Assembly (NCBI GenBank): GCA_012656075.1
Contig: JAAKBF010000235.1
Coordinates: 62,001 to 126,000 of the forward strand
Length of the DNA stretch: 64,000 bases
Direction: 5' to 3'
Origin: Phytophthora hibernalis
Lineage: Eukaryota; Oomycota; Peronosporomycetes; Peronosporales; Peronosporaceae
Part shown: positions 21,726 to 31,355 of the stretch, piece by piece
How positions within the stretch are numbered: position 1 is the first letter of the stretch
Layout of the letters: each line of letters starts with the position of its first letter
Notes under the pieces: model-generated
What the model saw: the letters and a program-made list of their open reading frames with translations, nothing else
What the model was told of the DNA's origin: nothing
Database searches by the model: none
Program-made: the position numbers and the translations under genes

Positions 21726-23230
21726 ATTTGGCTTAGTAGTTAAAGGGTTAACGATGTAGGAATCTCGGAGTTACGGGCATGCATGTAAACTCACGACGTC
21801 ATTAATGTGTTGCCCTGTTGTACGTAATCAACGGATTCAATATATATATATAGACCTCACAGTACCTTGCGCTTTGAAAAGTTCACCTTTTAGCAATTTT
21901 ACTACAGTGCATTCTATGGCCGGTGGTGTATTCCCCGACGGCATTTATTCCCACCTCTATGGGGTGGGAATATGTTGAGGATTATATTCTGAGATAGATA
22001 TAAAGTCGGAGTGGAAATTGCCAGACCGTCAAATCATGCAAAATCATGATGTACGACGAAAATATGCGAAGTTACACCCTTCAACAACCAACCTCCATCG
22101 TACACTTTATTCAAATCACTTTACAAAAACGACGTAAGGATTTGTTAGTTCAACATTTTGTTTAGCATGATTCTGACTAGTTTAAGCATCCATTTAGAGA
22201 GCAACCAGTCAGATATAGGGGATCATTTAGGGAGGTCTGACTGTACCGGTACTACTGATGTTGATGAAATTTATTTCAGAGTATATCAGTGATCCGAATT
22301 TCCGCTCAAAAGCATACTTGCCAAAACTCACAAAAATTAACAACAGCAACAGCTCATCTCCAAATATAATATACCCTCAAGAACTGACAAACTTACATGT
22401 CAATGTCTGCTTTTGGTCAGATTCCTCTCATAACGCAACTTCAACTTGCTAACTTTAGAGATCCCGACACCGACAGGAGCGAAACGCACTCTAATCACTA
22501 ATAAATATCGAGAGCTAGCCTGTGGCGTGTTAGCTCAACATTCATGTAGCACCTTTGAAAATTGCGTTCAATTATAACAATAGAAGCCAGCACTCCATCA
22601 GCAGTAGCTGCATCGCTACGCCGGCCGCCAAGCCGGCTAGATCGTCTTCAAAGGAATCACACGTGCAGACTTCACCAGCTCCTTAAAGAACGCCAGTCCA
22701 CCTTCTAGCATCTGGACATGCCCAAAATGTGGAGAACATCCACCACCAACGGCGGCAAACTCGGAGTTAGGTGGACCGCCACAAGTACCGGTAGGCGTCT
22801 TCTAAGCGACTAAACTAATATTTTACTTCCTCTGTCAACCTGAGTATCTTTCACTATGAAGCCAAAGTATACTCCACCAGACCACCACAACTTCACTCTT
22901 CTCTAATATTTACAATATTTACTTCGAAGTAGCAAGGAAGCTACACATCCAGGAGCTTACTAGCGCGTGAAGACATCCTATTCGACAAGGCTGTAAGCAC
23001 TATTTCGGAGAGGCTTTAGCCTCCGCAAACGCCAAAAAACCCTGAAAAGCCTTAACCTCCAGAAAAAGGATGCAGATACGTCTTTAATTTAAAACAATAT
23101 AATTACCATTTCATTTGACATGTAAATTTCAGAGCTGATCCGGGAGCTATTAATAGCGCACGGCCTTGTTTACGTGGTTGTAGAATCAGCACAATCTCTC
23201 ACTGGCGAGGCAAGTAAGATACTGTAGGAC
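21726..23230. other. intergenic, no supported gene
   Basis: It contains a (TA)n tract near 21,840 and a possible decayed coding scrap near 22,610-22,790 (TCPKCGEHPPP in one frame). Nothing else was recognised. The stretch just before 23,230 is probably the promoter region of the RxLR effector. Confidence 0.4.
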
Positions 23231-23289
23231 CGATATAATGCATGTCTACTCACTTCGCAATAACCTTTGAAGCACGCAAACGTTCTAAC

Positions 23290-23823
23290 ATGCGCTCACC
23301 CGGCATTCTGCTACTCCTTGCTGCAGCCATATTTCTTGGACGCGCTAGCGCTGACAAGACGGCATCCTCCTCTAAGATTACGTCGACTGACCTGCTCGTC
23401 GGTGAGAAGAGGTTTCTGAGAGAGCTGGCTGCTGATCAAGGTAAAAACAACAACAACGATGAGGAAGAACGAGCGCGAAACTTTGACTTCTTGAAGAAGC
23501 TGAAAATCCCTGGAGCAGACGCTGTCAAAACATCACTTGCGGCGAGGAAGGCGGCAGCTGCCGCAAAGAAGGCTGAAAGGAAAGCGGCGAAGCTGAAGTG
23601 GGCCAATATGTTCAAGGTTTCGCGGAGTGATAGAGATGACCAGATTTACCCGAAGTTTGGAGAGTGGTTCAAGGCAAAACTCAAGGATGTTGACGCCATC
23701 GAAAAGTTGGTTGTTGCTGGCAGGACGAAAGAGGACGCTCTTGTAATTGGGTCACGATACCGTGACTGGATGCGTTCAAGGTTTTTAACAGGACTCCAAT
23801 ACAATGAGCGAATGTCTGACTAA
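23290..23823 (+). CDS. RxLR-dEER effector, intact
   Basis: I chose the ATG at 23,290 (MRSPGILLLLAAAIFLGRAS) rather than the in-frame ATG at 23,242, because it starts a clean signal peptide with cleavage near RASA-DK. The RFLR motif lies about 40 residues in, followed by an Asn-rich spacer and DEEERAR, the RxLR/dEER pair that marks Peronosporales host-translocated effectors. The rest (about 115 residues) is helical and Lys/Ala-rich (ARKAAAAAKKAERKAAKLKW), ending in a region with FGEWFKAKLKDVDAI and RTKEDALVIGSRYRDW, which may be a WY-type fold. A diverged, inverted and frameshifted paralogue lies at 47,084-47,608. The protein would be secreted and act in plant cells; the target is unknown. Confidence 0.85.
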   Translation: MRSPGILLLLAAAIFLGRASADKTASSSKITSTDLLVGEKRFLRELAADQGKNNNNDEEERARNFDFLKKLKIPGADAVKTSLAARKAAAAAKKAERKAAKLKWANMFKVSRSDRDDQIYPKFGEWFKAKLKDVDAIEKLVVAGRTKEDALVIGSRYRDWMRSRFLTGLQYNERMSD

Positions 23824-24997
23824 TAAACCTGTTCCAGCTATTTGAAGAATTCAAAGAGCATCAGTCGAATCAAAGTTTAATCTGCCACAGGTACTACGTA
23901 GTAGAGCACCCTGTGGCGCGATACTACCCTTTCAACGTTAGCAGCTGTAGACGGAGGCTTGGTATATTTCAATAACCGTAACAGTTAATTGCAGTAAAAT
24001 ACTCCAATAATTCATATCACTTCTATTGCTCTTTAGTTAGTGTATAGCAAATTTGACTAACACGTATGTGGAGTTAGGCGGATCACACTTGTATACTGAA
24101 GTATTATAGTGTGTGCTCTCGGCTGGCTTGGTTCAAGCAATGAGATTGACAAGTGTCCGTGTATCACCACGAGCCATCTCAATACAGCTCTGATTTAATA
24201 AGCGCATTCCTTTTCCTTTCCCTAGTATCTATGTAGTTTGCTACCCTGCATCGCACCACACACCACCAGTAGCAATGAATACTGTTCATCTTAGCCCTTG
24301 TTTAAAATTGGAGGAAGCACGAACAGGCATAAGTGTTTGCAAACACCACTTACTGTTCGTTAGTGGGTCGTAACATTCACAAGCAGCTCTTGCAGCAAGG
24401 TGTGACAGGCAGTTGCGTGCTAGTTTTGAGGAAAGAATTCAAAACCAACGATGATGTATTTTCATATCGTGCCGATTTCGCCATCGTCACCATTTATTTG
24501 ACCTTCACCAAACCATGCAAGGATCCAAATAGCCAGTTGTATTGACGTCACCAGTACAGCGAATTTCACCACCAGGAAGAAAACGGAGATGCGAGTGACA
24601 AGTAAAATAGCCAGCTAACATCGGAGTATAAGAGACTCAAGCAGTAAACTTTCATGTGTATTTCGCAGTTAGTCTAGTGTCTGTGCGTATCCAGTGTGTT
24701 CCACATGCTGGGCGGCTCGCTGTTCGACGGCCTCATCCCGGACGCCTTCAAACAGTCTATCTGGACCATCTTCGTGTACTGCAGTAATCATTTGATCCCC
24801 ATAATCCTATTTTTAAGATCACGGGGAAAAATGATTACACTGTAAGTGGTGGTGTTGCCTGAGTTAGTAGTATTAATACATAATTTTATGTATGTACAGA
24901 GTTGGTGTCGAGCCGCTATCCGAGGCTCGAAGTTTGCCGGCAACCAATCTGCTCATTTCTTAATTCGCTTCGCACTTGGCCAAGCCAGCTACCAGCC
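23824..24997. other. intergenic, with a small hairpin
   Basis: The first about 50 bases resemble the 3' flank of the paralogue near 47,030-47,060 (ttccagctatttgaag). An imperfect inverted repeat (GTAATCATTTGATCCCC ... CGGGGAAAAATGATTAC) spans about 24,785-24,838. A codon-like scrap (LGGSLFDGLIPDAFKQSIWT) lies at about 24,704-24,780, perhaps from a host gene. Confidence 0.45.
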
Positions 24998-25906
24998 ATG
25001 ATTGCGAAGTTCAGTCCTTGCTCGTCAAGGCACTGCGCGATACCCTTAAGCATTCTCGTTTTACTGGCGTGTGTCGCTGCAATTTCGGTGGTGGGATCGG
25101 ATTCGAATTTCGCAAAACAAGAACATTTGGAGCGTTCCTGCTTCGCGGCTTCCTAGGTAATCGAATCCTGAGGAATGTTGAGGCGACAACGAAAAACGAC
25201 ACCTCAGAGGAGAGAACCATCTCTGAAGCTGCGAAGAATATCGCTCAAGCTGCAAAGAACAATTTGACGTCGAACAATCAAGCGACCACAAACAAGTTGT
25301 TCAAAACGCTACAGATTAAGCAAACCGACGAGGCACTGTTTCGAAGCGCGCAGTTTGACAAGTGGGCAGCCACTGTGACTAAAAACTTCAAGAAAAACAG
25401 AGCTGGCTCAAGCGTCGATGGCTTCCACGTTGACAAGTCATTTCGGCGATGAAGCTTTCGCAAAGTTGCTTGTTTCGGCAAATCAGGACTACCGATCGAG
25501 AACTATTGCTACTCAGCTGGAAAAGGGCAGCTACAGAATTGGGAAAACGCTGGCAAAAGTGGAGATGAAATTTTCGATCTTCTGAAGCTGAATGACAAAG
25601 GAGAAAGGCTCTTTGAAAGCCCTGTGGCGGCGACTTGGATGTCTTACATGGCAAAGCTGAATAAAGACAACCCGGACGAGGCTATTTTTCTTCCCTCAAG
25701 AAACTGTACGACGACGAATCTCTCGCGAAAATGCTTGCTGGGACGAAGAATAGTGCAGGCACTGTTGTCATGGCAAAAAAATTGGAGCAGATCCAGTTCA
25801 AGAAATGGTCGAGTGAAGATAAGTATGTCGATGATATTTTCAACTTACTCAAACTGAACAACCAAAGAGAAATCTCCTCCAGAGTTCGATGTTGAGCACT
25901 TGGATC
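24998..25906 (+). pseudogene. LWY-repeat RxLR effector, 5' half (split by the Polinton)
   Basis: The ATG at 24,998 starts a signal peptide (MIAKF...LSILVLLACVAAISVVG). After a frame change near 25,150, NRILRNVEATTKNDTSEER gives RILR and EER in the right place. Helical modules follow (KNIAQAAKNNLTSNNQATTN; then DEIFDLLKLNDKGERLFESP and AATWMSYMAKLNKDNPDEA), each with the L..W..Y spacing of LWY effectors and with further frame changes near 25,440 and 25,690. The coding sequence runs up to ...STWI and is cut at the target site TGGATC (25,901-25,906) by the Polinton end at 25,907. The 3' half resumes at 43,774. Confidence 0.82.
25901..25906. other. Polinton target-site duplication, left copy
   Basis: TGGATC immediately precedes the left terminus. 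The same six bases follow the right terminus at 43,774-43,779. Six-base duplications are the rule for Maverick/Polinton integration. Confidence 0.95.
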
Positions 25907-26100
25907 AGTAGTAACATTCAGTACACCACTCCGTGAATTTTTCAATTTCGCCTTTTCTTACGCTAATTTAATACGCAGAAGAGGTTTAGGCGTACCTATT
26001 AAACAGGGGTGTTGCAGAAGGCGCGACCTCACGACCACCTGAGAGCGAGAGAAACATCCAACGCTTCAGCAGCAGGTTCAAATCATCTCGACCAGTCAGA
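25907..26100 (+). repeat. Polinton left terminal inverted repeat
   Basis: It is 194 bp, beginning AGTAGTAACATTCAGTACAC and ending CTCGACCAGTCAGA. It is the reverse complement of 43,580-43,773 with one mismatch (A/T in the GACCTCACGACC segment). Confidence 0.96.
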
Positions 26101-26124
26101 CTAGAATAGTGGAATTTATTTAAA
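26099..26124 (-). repeat. inverted single copy of the right-end subterminal motif
   Basis: Next to the left TIR the sequence GACTAGAATAGTGGAATTTA is the reverse complement of the TAAATTCCACTATTCGAGTC-type word (one difference) that recurs four times in the right-end tandem repeat at 42,742-42,996. Confidence 0.7.
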
Positions 26125-26162
26125 TCCAAAATATACTGGATCCTGATAGATAAACTACTAAG

Positions 26163-26172
26163 TATATAAATA
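26163..26172 (+). promoter_or_regulatory. TATA-like element upstream of the 26,194 ORF
   Basis: TATATAAATA lies about 20 bases before the ATG. Similar AT-rich TATA words stand close to the starts of most ORFs in the element. Confidence 0.45.
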
Positions 26173-26193
26173 CAGCATTATAGAGTCGATATT

Positions 26194-26898
26194 ATGACCA
26201 TCCCCCTGGTTATTAAGAAGAACCATCATGTTGTTTGTTTTCCAACAGGAAGTATCTTCCACTGTATTGCATACCACACACAGTCGGGGAAGAAGAAAAA
26301 CCCGCGAAAAATTCAGGCTCTGGTAAAGACAGCATTCAAGCGCTACTGTTCTTATAAAGGCAATGAGTACTCGCTCAACCTATTTCGTACCTTCCAACCA
26401 ATCCGCATCGAACAGCTTAGTGAAATTGAAGAGTGCTTCAATCTTAGTATTGATGCATTCTCAATCGATCTGGATACTAGTACAGTGACTTGCATCCGTA
26501 AATCAGACAAATGTTATGATAATACTTTGAATATTCTATACTTCGATAACCAGACTATCTACATAGCTCGAATCGATAACTTTTGTGGTAGATACTGTTG
26601 CCCAGTTGACAGTTGTGGTAAAGTGTTCATCAGTGCTGGCAAACTTGATAATCATAAGAGAAGTTGTAAAGGGGCTAAACCACTGATAGATCCATTAGCT
26701 ATAAACGACTATACTAAATCGATGAATATGATTGAGGCGTTATATAAGCGTCCAATTAATTCCAAAGTACAATGTCCGTGTGGCTCATCAATAACTCGAT
26801 GGAATTACGCTCACCATGTAAGATCGAACAAACATGAGCTGTGGTGGGTAGCACTTCTCCGTACTCAACCAGTCAGAGCTCTAAGAAAACTCGAGTAG
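26194..26898 (+). CDS. stand-alone paralogue of the PolB N-terminal (OTU-like/zinc) domain
   Basis: The 234-residue intact ORF aligns along its first 170 residues with the N-terminal part of this element's own PolB (frame 40,810-41,670). Shared blocks are FHCIAYH, QALVKTAFKRYCSYK, YSL.LFR.F.PI, LSI..{S,Y}S.D and a C-x4-C...H-x4-C finger (CPVDSCGKVFISAGKLDNHK). In PolB the block reads NNKCVFHCIAYH, where the first Cys sits like the nucleophile of OTU proteases; here the position is Ser (TGSIFHCIAYH). A second Cys/His cluster, CPCGSSITRWNYAHHVRSNK followed by H, is at residues 193-214 and has no partner in PolB. No exonuclease or polymerase motif is present. The function is unknown; a partner, decoy or regulator of the polymerase is possible. 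Confidence 0.8.
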   Translation: MTIPLVIKKNHHVVCFPTGSIFHCIAYHTQSGKKKNPRKIQALVKTAFKRYCSYKGNEYSLNLFRTFQPIRIEQLSEIEECFNLSIDAFSIDLDTSTVTCIRKSDKCYDNTLNILYFDNQTIYIARIDNFCGRYCCPVDSCGKVFISAGKLDNHKRSCKGAKPLIDPLAINDYTKSMNMIEALYKRPINSKVQCPCGSSITRWNYAHHVRSNKHELWWVALLRTQPVRALRKLE

Positions 26899-26957
26899 CA
26901 ACGTTTTCTATATTTTTTCATCAACTCTCCCTACAATCGAGTTAAAATAATATCCAC

Positions 26958-27284
26958 TTAGTAAAGCAACTCATCGATAGAGGCACACGGCTTTGGTGCT
27001 TTTTCAGTAGCGAACTTTGAACGACGTAGCCACATGATATATGCTTCGTCAATAGCAAATACTTGTTTAACTGACCTACCCTTGTACTTACCAAAATTAA
27101 GCAAGTACGATTCGTCATCGGATCCATTTGCGAACTTGCTCGCAAGAAATTTAGCAATGTCAGACTCGGGATCTCCAATTAACATATTCTGATTACGGAG
27201 CCAGCGGCAGTAGCTGGGATCCTTTTCGAATACATCATCAATGCTGAAGCCTTTGTGCTTGCCGAACGAAAGTGTTGTTGACAT
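26958..27284 (-). CDS. tandem ExoX-C/DUF3820-like small protein
   Basis: The 108-residue intact ORF has two copies of one motif: LSFGKHKGFSIDDVFEKDPS with YCRWLRNQ (residues 5-31) and LNFGKYKGRSVKQVFAIDEA with YIMWLRRS (about 61-88). FGKHKG followed by DP.YC.WL is the signature of the small domain found at the C-terminus of exonuclease X-like proteins and as free proteins in phages and large DNA viruses. No nuclease domain is attached. The role is unknown, perhaps DNA binding in replication. It is transcribed towards the MCP gene end region, with a TATA-like word just before the ATG. Confidence 0.7.
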   Translation of the reverse strand: MSTTLSFGKHKGFSIDDVFEKDPSYCRWLRNQNMLIGDPESDIAKFLASKFANGSDDESYLLNFGKYKGRSVKQVFAIDEAYIMWLRRSKFATEKAPKPCASIDELLY

Positions 27285-27289
27285 GGTAT

Positions 27290-27297
27290 CTATATAG
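27290..27297 (-). promoter_or_regulatory. TATA-like element before the tandem ExoX-C ORF
   Basis: CTATATAG reads TATA on both strands and lies five bases from the ATG at 27,284, closer than a normal eukaryotic TATA box. Confidence 0.35.
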
Positions 27298-27421
27298 TTA
27301 CCAAAGACAATAAATCAAAATTTTAATTAAATCCATATTTTTTCTTAAGCTGTGGTGTATTCCAATACCTCGCCAGTCAGTCTATCAAAGCTTAGTTCCT
27401 GTTCACTAATGACAAGCACGA

Positions 27422-29087
27422 TTAAATTGACTCCTGGCAACCCGCGTTGACACCCTGGATCTGGATCGATTGAGGTACATCACGCTCTGTCAGACGACTA
27501 ACGTCTGCCACGAGAACGCGGTTGGTAAGCGACCAAGTCTGATAATCAAGAAGACCATTCACAAGCTCAGGAGACAGGTCACCGTTGATAGCACCAATCT
27601 TGGCGATCTCATTAGTGAAATGATGGAAGTCATAGTCGTGACTGATGTCAAACACCTGCTGCGAACCGATACGTACGTTGAAGTTACGAATCGATGAACC
27701 CGGCTGTACCGTCCATGGGGCGCTATCGAATGGACTCTGATACTCCTGCACAGCTGCCGTTGCAAAATTATTAGTCTGTTCGGCAAACGGGAGAACCACA
27801 ATGTACTTAGCGTTCTTGACACTCGCCGATAGCTGTAGGTCAAACGAAGCGTTGAACTGACTTGTTTGCTTACCAATACCAGCTCGCTGGTCGAATCGCT
27901 GCGCATATACGTCATTGTATCGCACCTTCTTGACAGGCTTCGAAATGATGGCTTGAGGGTTTTCTAGATGAACGAATGGTACATACAGACGAGATGTCGT
28001 GAAAGGCATGTAGGTACCATCAAGCGTAGGTTCGTTCTAGCGAATTGACGACAGCACCCCAAGCGATGCTAAAACCATTAGCAGTTGCTAGAAGAACTCC
28101 ATTCATAGGGTTTCCAGGAGATGAGGCAGCAATCATGACGGGGCAGGTATTACCGGATGATAGAGTAGTAGAGGTTAGCGACATACCTCTTACAGAATCT
28201 ACAGCAACAGCAGATGATCCCTGATTGACGCGGAAGCGAAGTCGAATCTGAGGATTAGCCAAGAGGTCAAGCTCCTTAAAGATCGGATGAAGATCAGGTA
28301 GTTTGATCTTCAACATGTAGTTCCATGTACCCATGATTGCATTAGCAGTACCTGCTCCAGCAATGAATGCACCACGTGCAGTTTGATTAGCGATGTTTGT
28401 AGATGCAGCTGATCTACCAAGCGAAGGCCAACTAGAGGTGAAATCAGTACCCGCGTTGGGTGGGTTTGACAAAAGGCGTCTCACGAAGCCATCATTAGGA
28501 ATAGTGGCTCCACCAGGGGATTGGATAAGTTAAACGATCTTGAGAAAGCAGCATTGTTTGAATAGCCATCACCATTAGTTGAGTTCGTGACAGAATTGTA
28601 AGTAGCAGATTGAGCAGCATCCGGAAATAGGAACGATTCAGCACCATGTTTCTCAACATATTGAGGGGAATAGCTTGTTTGAGCGCGGATGTTGTTCCAA
28701 AACATTTTGTAGTCGGCCATAGAGACAATCGTTTTTCCGTTGAGTTCTAGCGACATTGAATCGATGACATTCCAATTACCACATTTCAGCGACACACAGA
28801 AACGATTAGCAGGATTGTTCTGAACAGTAGTACCGTTTCGCATCGAGACCTTGTACGGCAGCATTAGATACGCATCACGAAGGCAAGCAAAGCCTTGCGA
28901 TCCGTTCAGCTGTGACGTGGCGTCAATAGTAATAATACCATTCAGATACGATCCCTGGTTAAGATCGATTACAAACGGTACCCGCTTACCAGAGGCTACC
29001 TTAATCTCAGGATCGCTCTTTAGCGAGCTCTGGTACAAATATTGGTCGCAAAGTTGTGTTTCGTCATCGTCGAATCTATATGGTTCC
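27422..29087 (-). pseudogene. major capsid protein candidate (double jelly-roll type), two frameshifts
   Basis: Three adjacent frames (28,481-29,038; 28,020-28,484; 27,422-28,009) total about 535 residues, the usual size of Polinton MCPs. The first has GKRVPFVIDLNQGSYLNGII and GNWNVIDSMSLELNGKTIVS; the second has WNYMLKIKLPDLHPIFKELD and RFRVNQGSS; the third has VPFVHLENPQAIISKPVKKV and a strand-rich end. Frames join at about 28,490 and 28,027 with one-base changes. No in-frame ATG was found at the 5' end: the frame is open back to a stop at 29,087, so the start is uncertain. Assignment as MCP rests on size, strand-rich composition, the LP.LHPIF-type segment and its position beside the protease, core protein and penton. 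Structure prediction would be decisive. Confidence 0.75.
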
Positions 29088-29115
29088 TAATATACTTTCG
29101 TTAAAAATAATAATT

Positions 29116-29498
29116 ATGGCTGACACCTAATCAAGCCTATAACCAGCGACCATGACCTCATCGAGCTAGCGAATAGATTACAAGTACATTTGGATAACAT
29201 TTTTGAATCTAGCGAGATTGAGAAACGACTCCCTAAGAAAGGTTCATATTTGATTCTACTGAGAACGCCAAATTTGAATATAGGCCATTGGACATGCGTC
29301 CACAACGGACAATATTACGATTCAATGGGAGAAGGTCCTCCAACCAGGTATGGTATTAGCAAATACAATAGCAAACAGCATCAAGGGACATATGGCGACT
29401 GCTGTGGGATATGGTGTATGCTCTGGTTATATTCCAAACAACATAAGAAACCGGAGGTATTTGACAAGATGAAAGACCTCAATTTGACTATTCTATAA
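29116..29498 (+). CDS. adenovirus-type maturation cysteine protease (Ulp1-like fold)
   Basis: The frame carries the catalytic set in order: GHWTCVHNGQYYDSMGEGPP (His and Asp), then the Gln of KQHQGTYGDCCGIWCMLW and its Cys (Asp-Cys-Cys-Gly). This is the arrangement of adenain and of Polinton PRO proteins, which cleave capsid precursors during particle maturation. The clean ORF (29,190-29,498) begins with a TTG. An ATG at 29,116 is one frame off and leads, after a one-base change near 29,128, into a conserved-looking N-terminus (DHDLIELANRLQVHLDNIF). The start is thus probably 29,116 with a frame break. It is divergent from the MCP. Confidence 0.85.
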
Positions 29499-29537
29499 TA
29501 GAAATTATTTAGCTCAACAAATATAGGTTATATTACA

Positions 29538-30313
29538 ATGTACCGCGAATTAGCTATCGCCAGTGATGTTCCTGAGTCAAAGCTCAAGCGAGCTTTCAAG
29601 ACCGGAACGCTATCACTCTCCAAAGATGAGTTAAGCGGGTCCGGTGCTACGCTCCATCTTCACCCCGAATCGTACGCAAAAGCCCTCCGAGCTCGTAAAT
29701 ATGGTAAGGGAACGCGTCTTCTTATCACGAAGAAGGATATTCGCTATCCAGTCAAGCATATGCAAGGTGGTGGTATGCATGGGGCGAGTATTTGGGGAAA
29801 GGTTTGGGGAGCCATTAAATCGACTTTCAAGCTCGCTAAGGACTCAGGTATTTTGTCTCGCGTTGCCGATGCAGCTGTTCCTGCTCTCGCTACCGCTCTA
29901 GGAGCACCCCAAGGCGCGATCCCTGCCAGAGCTGCAATTAAATCGATGACAGGTATCGGTATTTATGATGACGATAGCGACGTGGGTAACGCAGGTGGTC
30001 GTATATCAATGTCCGATGTAAAGAAAGGGCTAAACGTGCTCTCGCTTACACAAAACGAAAGGGTATTCTTACTGATGCTGTCGATGTCGGAGAGAAATAT
30101 CTACTAAGTAAGGCGACAAAACCTGAACATTCGGATCTCATCAAATCGATTCGAGGAGAGGTCCGTCGTCGTTATGGAGTTGGCGTTCCAGTTAAGAAGG
30201 CTGCTAAAAGACCCGTCAAATTTGCTAAGGGGTCGCAGGAGGCCAAAGATCACATGGCTAAGCTGCGTGCTATAAGAAGTAAGGGTAATGCCGGTGGCAG
30301 TTTTAGATTGTGA
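29538..30313 (+). pseudogene. basic core/minor virion protein (adenovirus pVI/pX-like position), one frameshift
   Basis: From the ATG at 29,538 the frame runs to a basic, Gly-rich protein. VKHMQGGGMHGASIWGKVWG (residues about 75-94) contains MQGG-G, which fits the adenain cleavage consensus (M/I/L)-x-G-G-x. A hydrophobic Ala-rich segment follows. A one-base change near 30,033 shifts the frame. The other frame continues to 30,313 with Lys/Arg-rich sequence ending KGSQEAKDHMAKLRAIRSKG and SFRL. A small basic protein with a protease site next to the protease gene suggests a DNA-condensing or membrane-lytic virion component; this is inference. Confidence 0.65.
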
Positions 30314-30402
30314 ATTCCACCGTAATATGACAGATAAAGTTGTATTCAAACAAACAAATTGGCCGTCTGCAGCGCCGGAGTGCATAGTTCGCAGATGGTA
30401 TG

Positions 30403-31287
30403 TCAGAGCTTTTTATTTTTGGCTCTTAGTAAGAGCATGATCGAAACAGAAGTGTCTCGGAATTTCACTTTCTTATCGTTCTGGTTATAGATACTAATTG
30501 TGATAGTTGTTCTAGAACCATTGTGGCAGTTCATCCAAGCATACTGAGACGGCTTATAGGTAATTAGCTGACCAATATCTGCATCACCTCGATCAAAAGC
30601 AGATAAAATATCACCCGATACGACATACTCATTTCTGATTAGATCACAACGAACGATATAGGAACTGGTTGGGTGAATTTGCGGAATGGTGTTCGATAGC
30701 TGGGCACTTGCGACAGTTGAAGAAGCTGCTGGATATGTGCCTACAGAAAGCCCTACTACTGACCCAAAAGCAGCGTTGTCAATAATTTATCGTGGAACTC
30801 TAGTTGTTGTAGGTAGCCCAGTACCACCACATGAGTATAAACCTGTTGCTGGACGTACCCAAGTACCTCCGGCAGTCGGCAGAGTCGTTGGCGTTGGGCT
30901 AAAATCAAATTGTGCAGCGTAGTAGACACTATTCTCGTTTAGTTGGATGTAGAAAACATTATTACCGGAAGGATCGATGAGATAGGCACCAGCGTTGATT
31001 AGAGCGGTTTGAATGCTTCTGTTGATATCAGAGTACTTGTAATAGCCATCAGGTAGACTAATATTGACCGTAGAAGTAGTTCCAGCTGTAGGAATTTCAA
31101 CCTTGAAGGAGGTGTTCTGGAACTGCATTGAATCAATGTTGTACTCACTGTTGTACAGACTAATGGATTGAATAGCGCAGGCTACATCACGGAAATCGGC
31201 CGTCGAACCAGGAAACGAGTAGCGCCACGTTGAATTGTACCCATCCTGTACAAGATTGGTACTGTCGATTTTCAAAAAGATTGCCAT
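30403..31287 (-). pseudogene. minor capsid (penton-like, single jelly-roll) candidate with an in-frame stop
   Basis: The ATG at 31,287 opens MAIFLKIDSTNLVQDGYNST with WRYSFPGS, then FRDVACAIQSISLYNSEYNI and LPDGYYKYSDINRSIQTALI, a pattern typical of Polinton and adintovirus penton proteins (SI.LYNS.YNI; LPDG.Y...D+N). The frame is stopped by TAA at 30,787-30,789 but stays open in the same frame to TGA at 30,403-30,405 with protein-like sequence (PTSSYIVRCDLIRNEYVVSG; GQLITYKPSQYAWMNC). The whole would be about 295 residues. The single nonsense codon is the only defect. Confidence 0.75.
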
Positions 31288-31355
31288 CTTCGCTGTATAT
31301 GATAAGAGCCATAATTCTGACTGATCAATAAGAATTACTCATAACTGATTGAGAT

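Noticed and set aside
30686..30922. Plus-strand ORF over the penton gene
   Set aside because: Shadow of the minus-strand penton frame, which continues past its TAA in the same frame.
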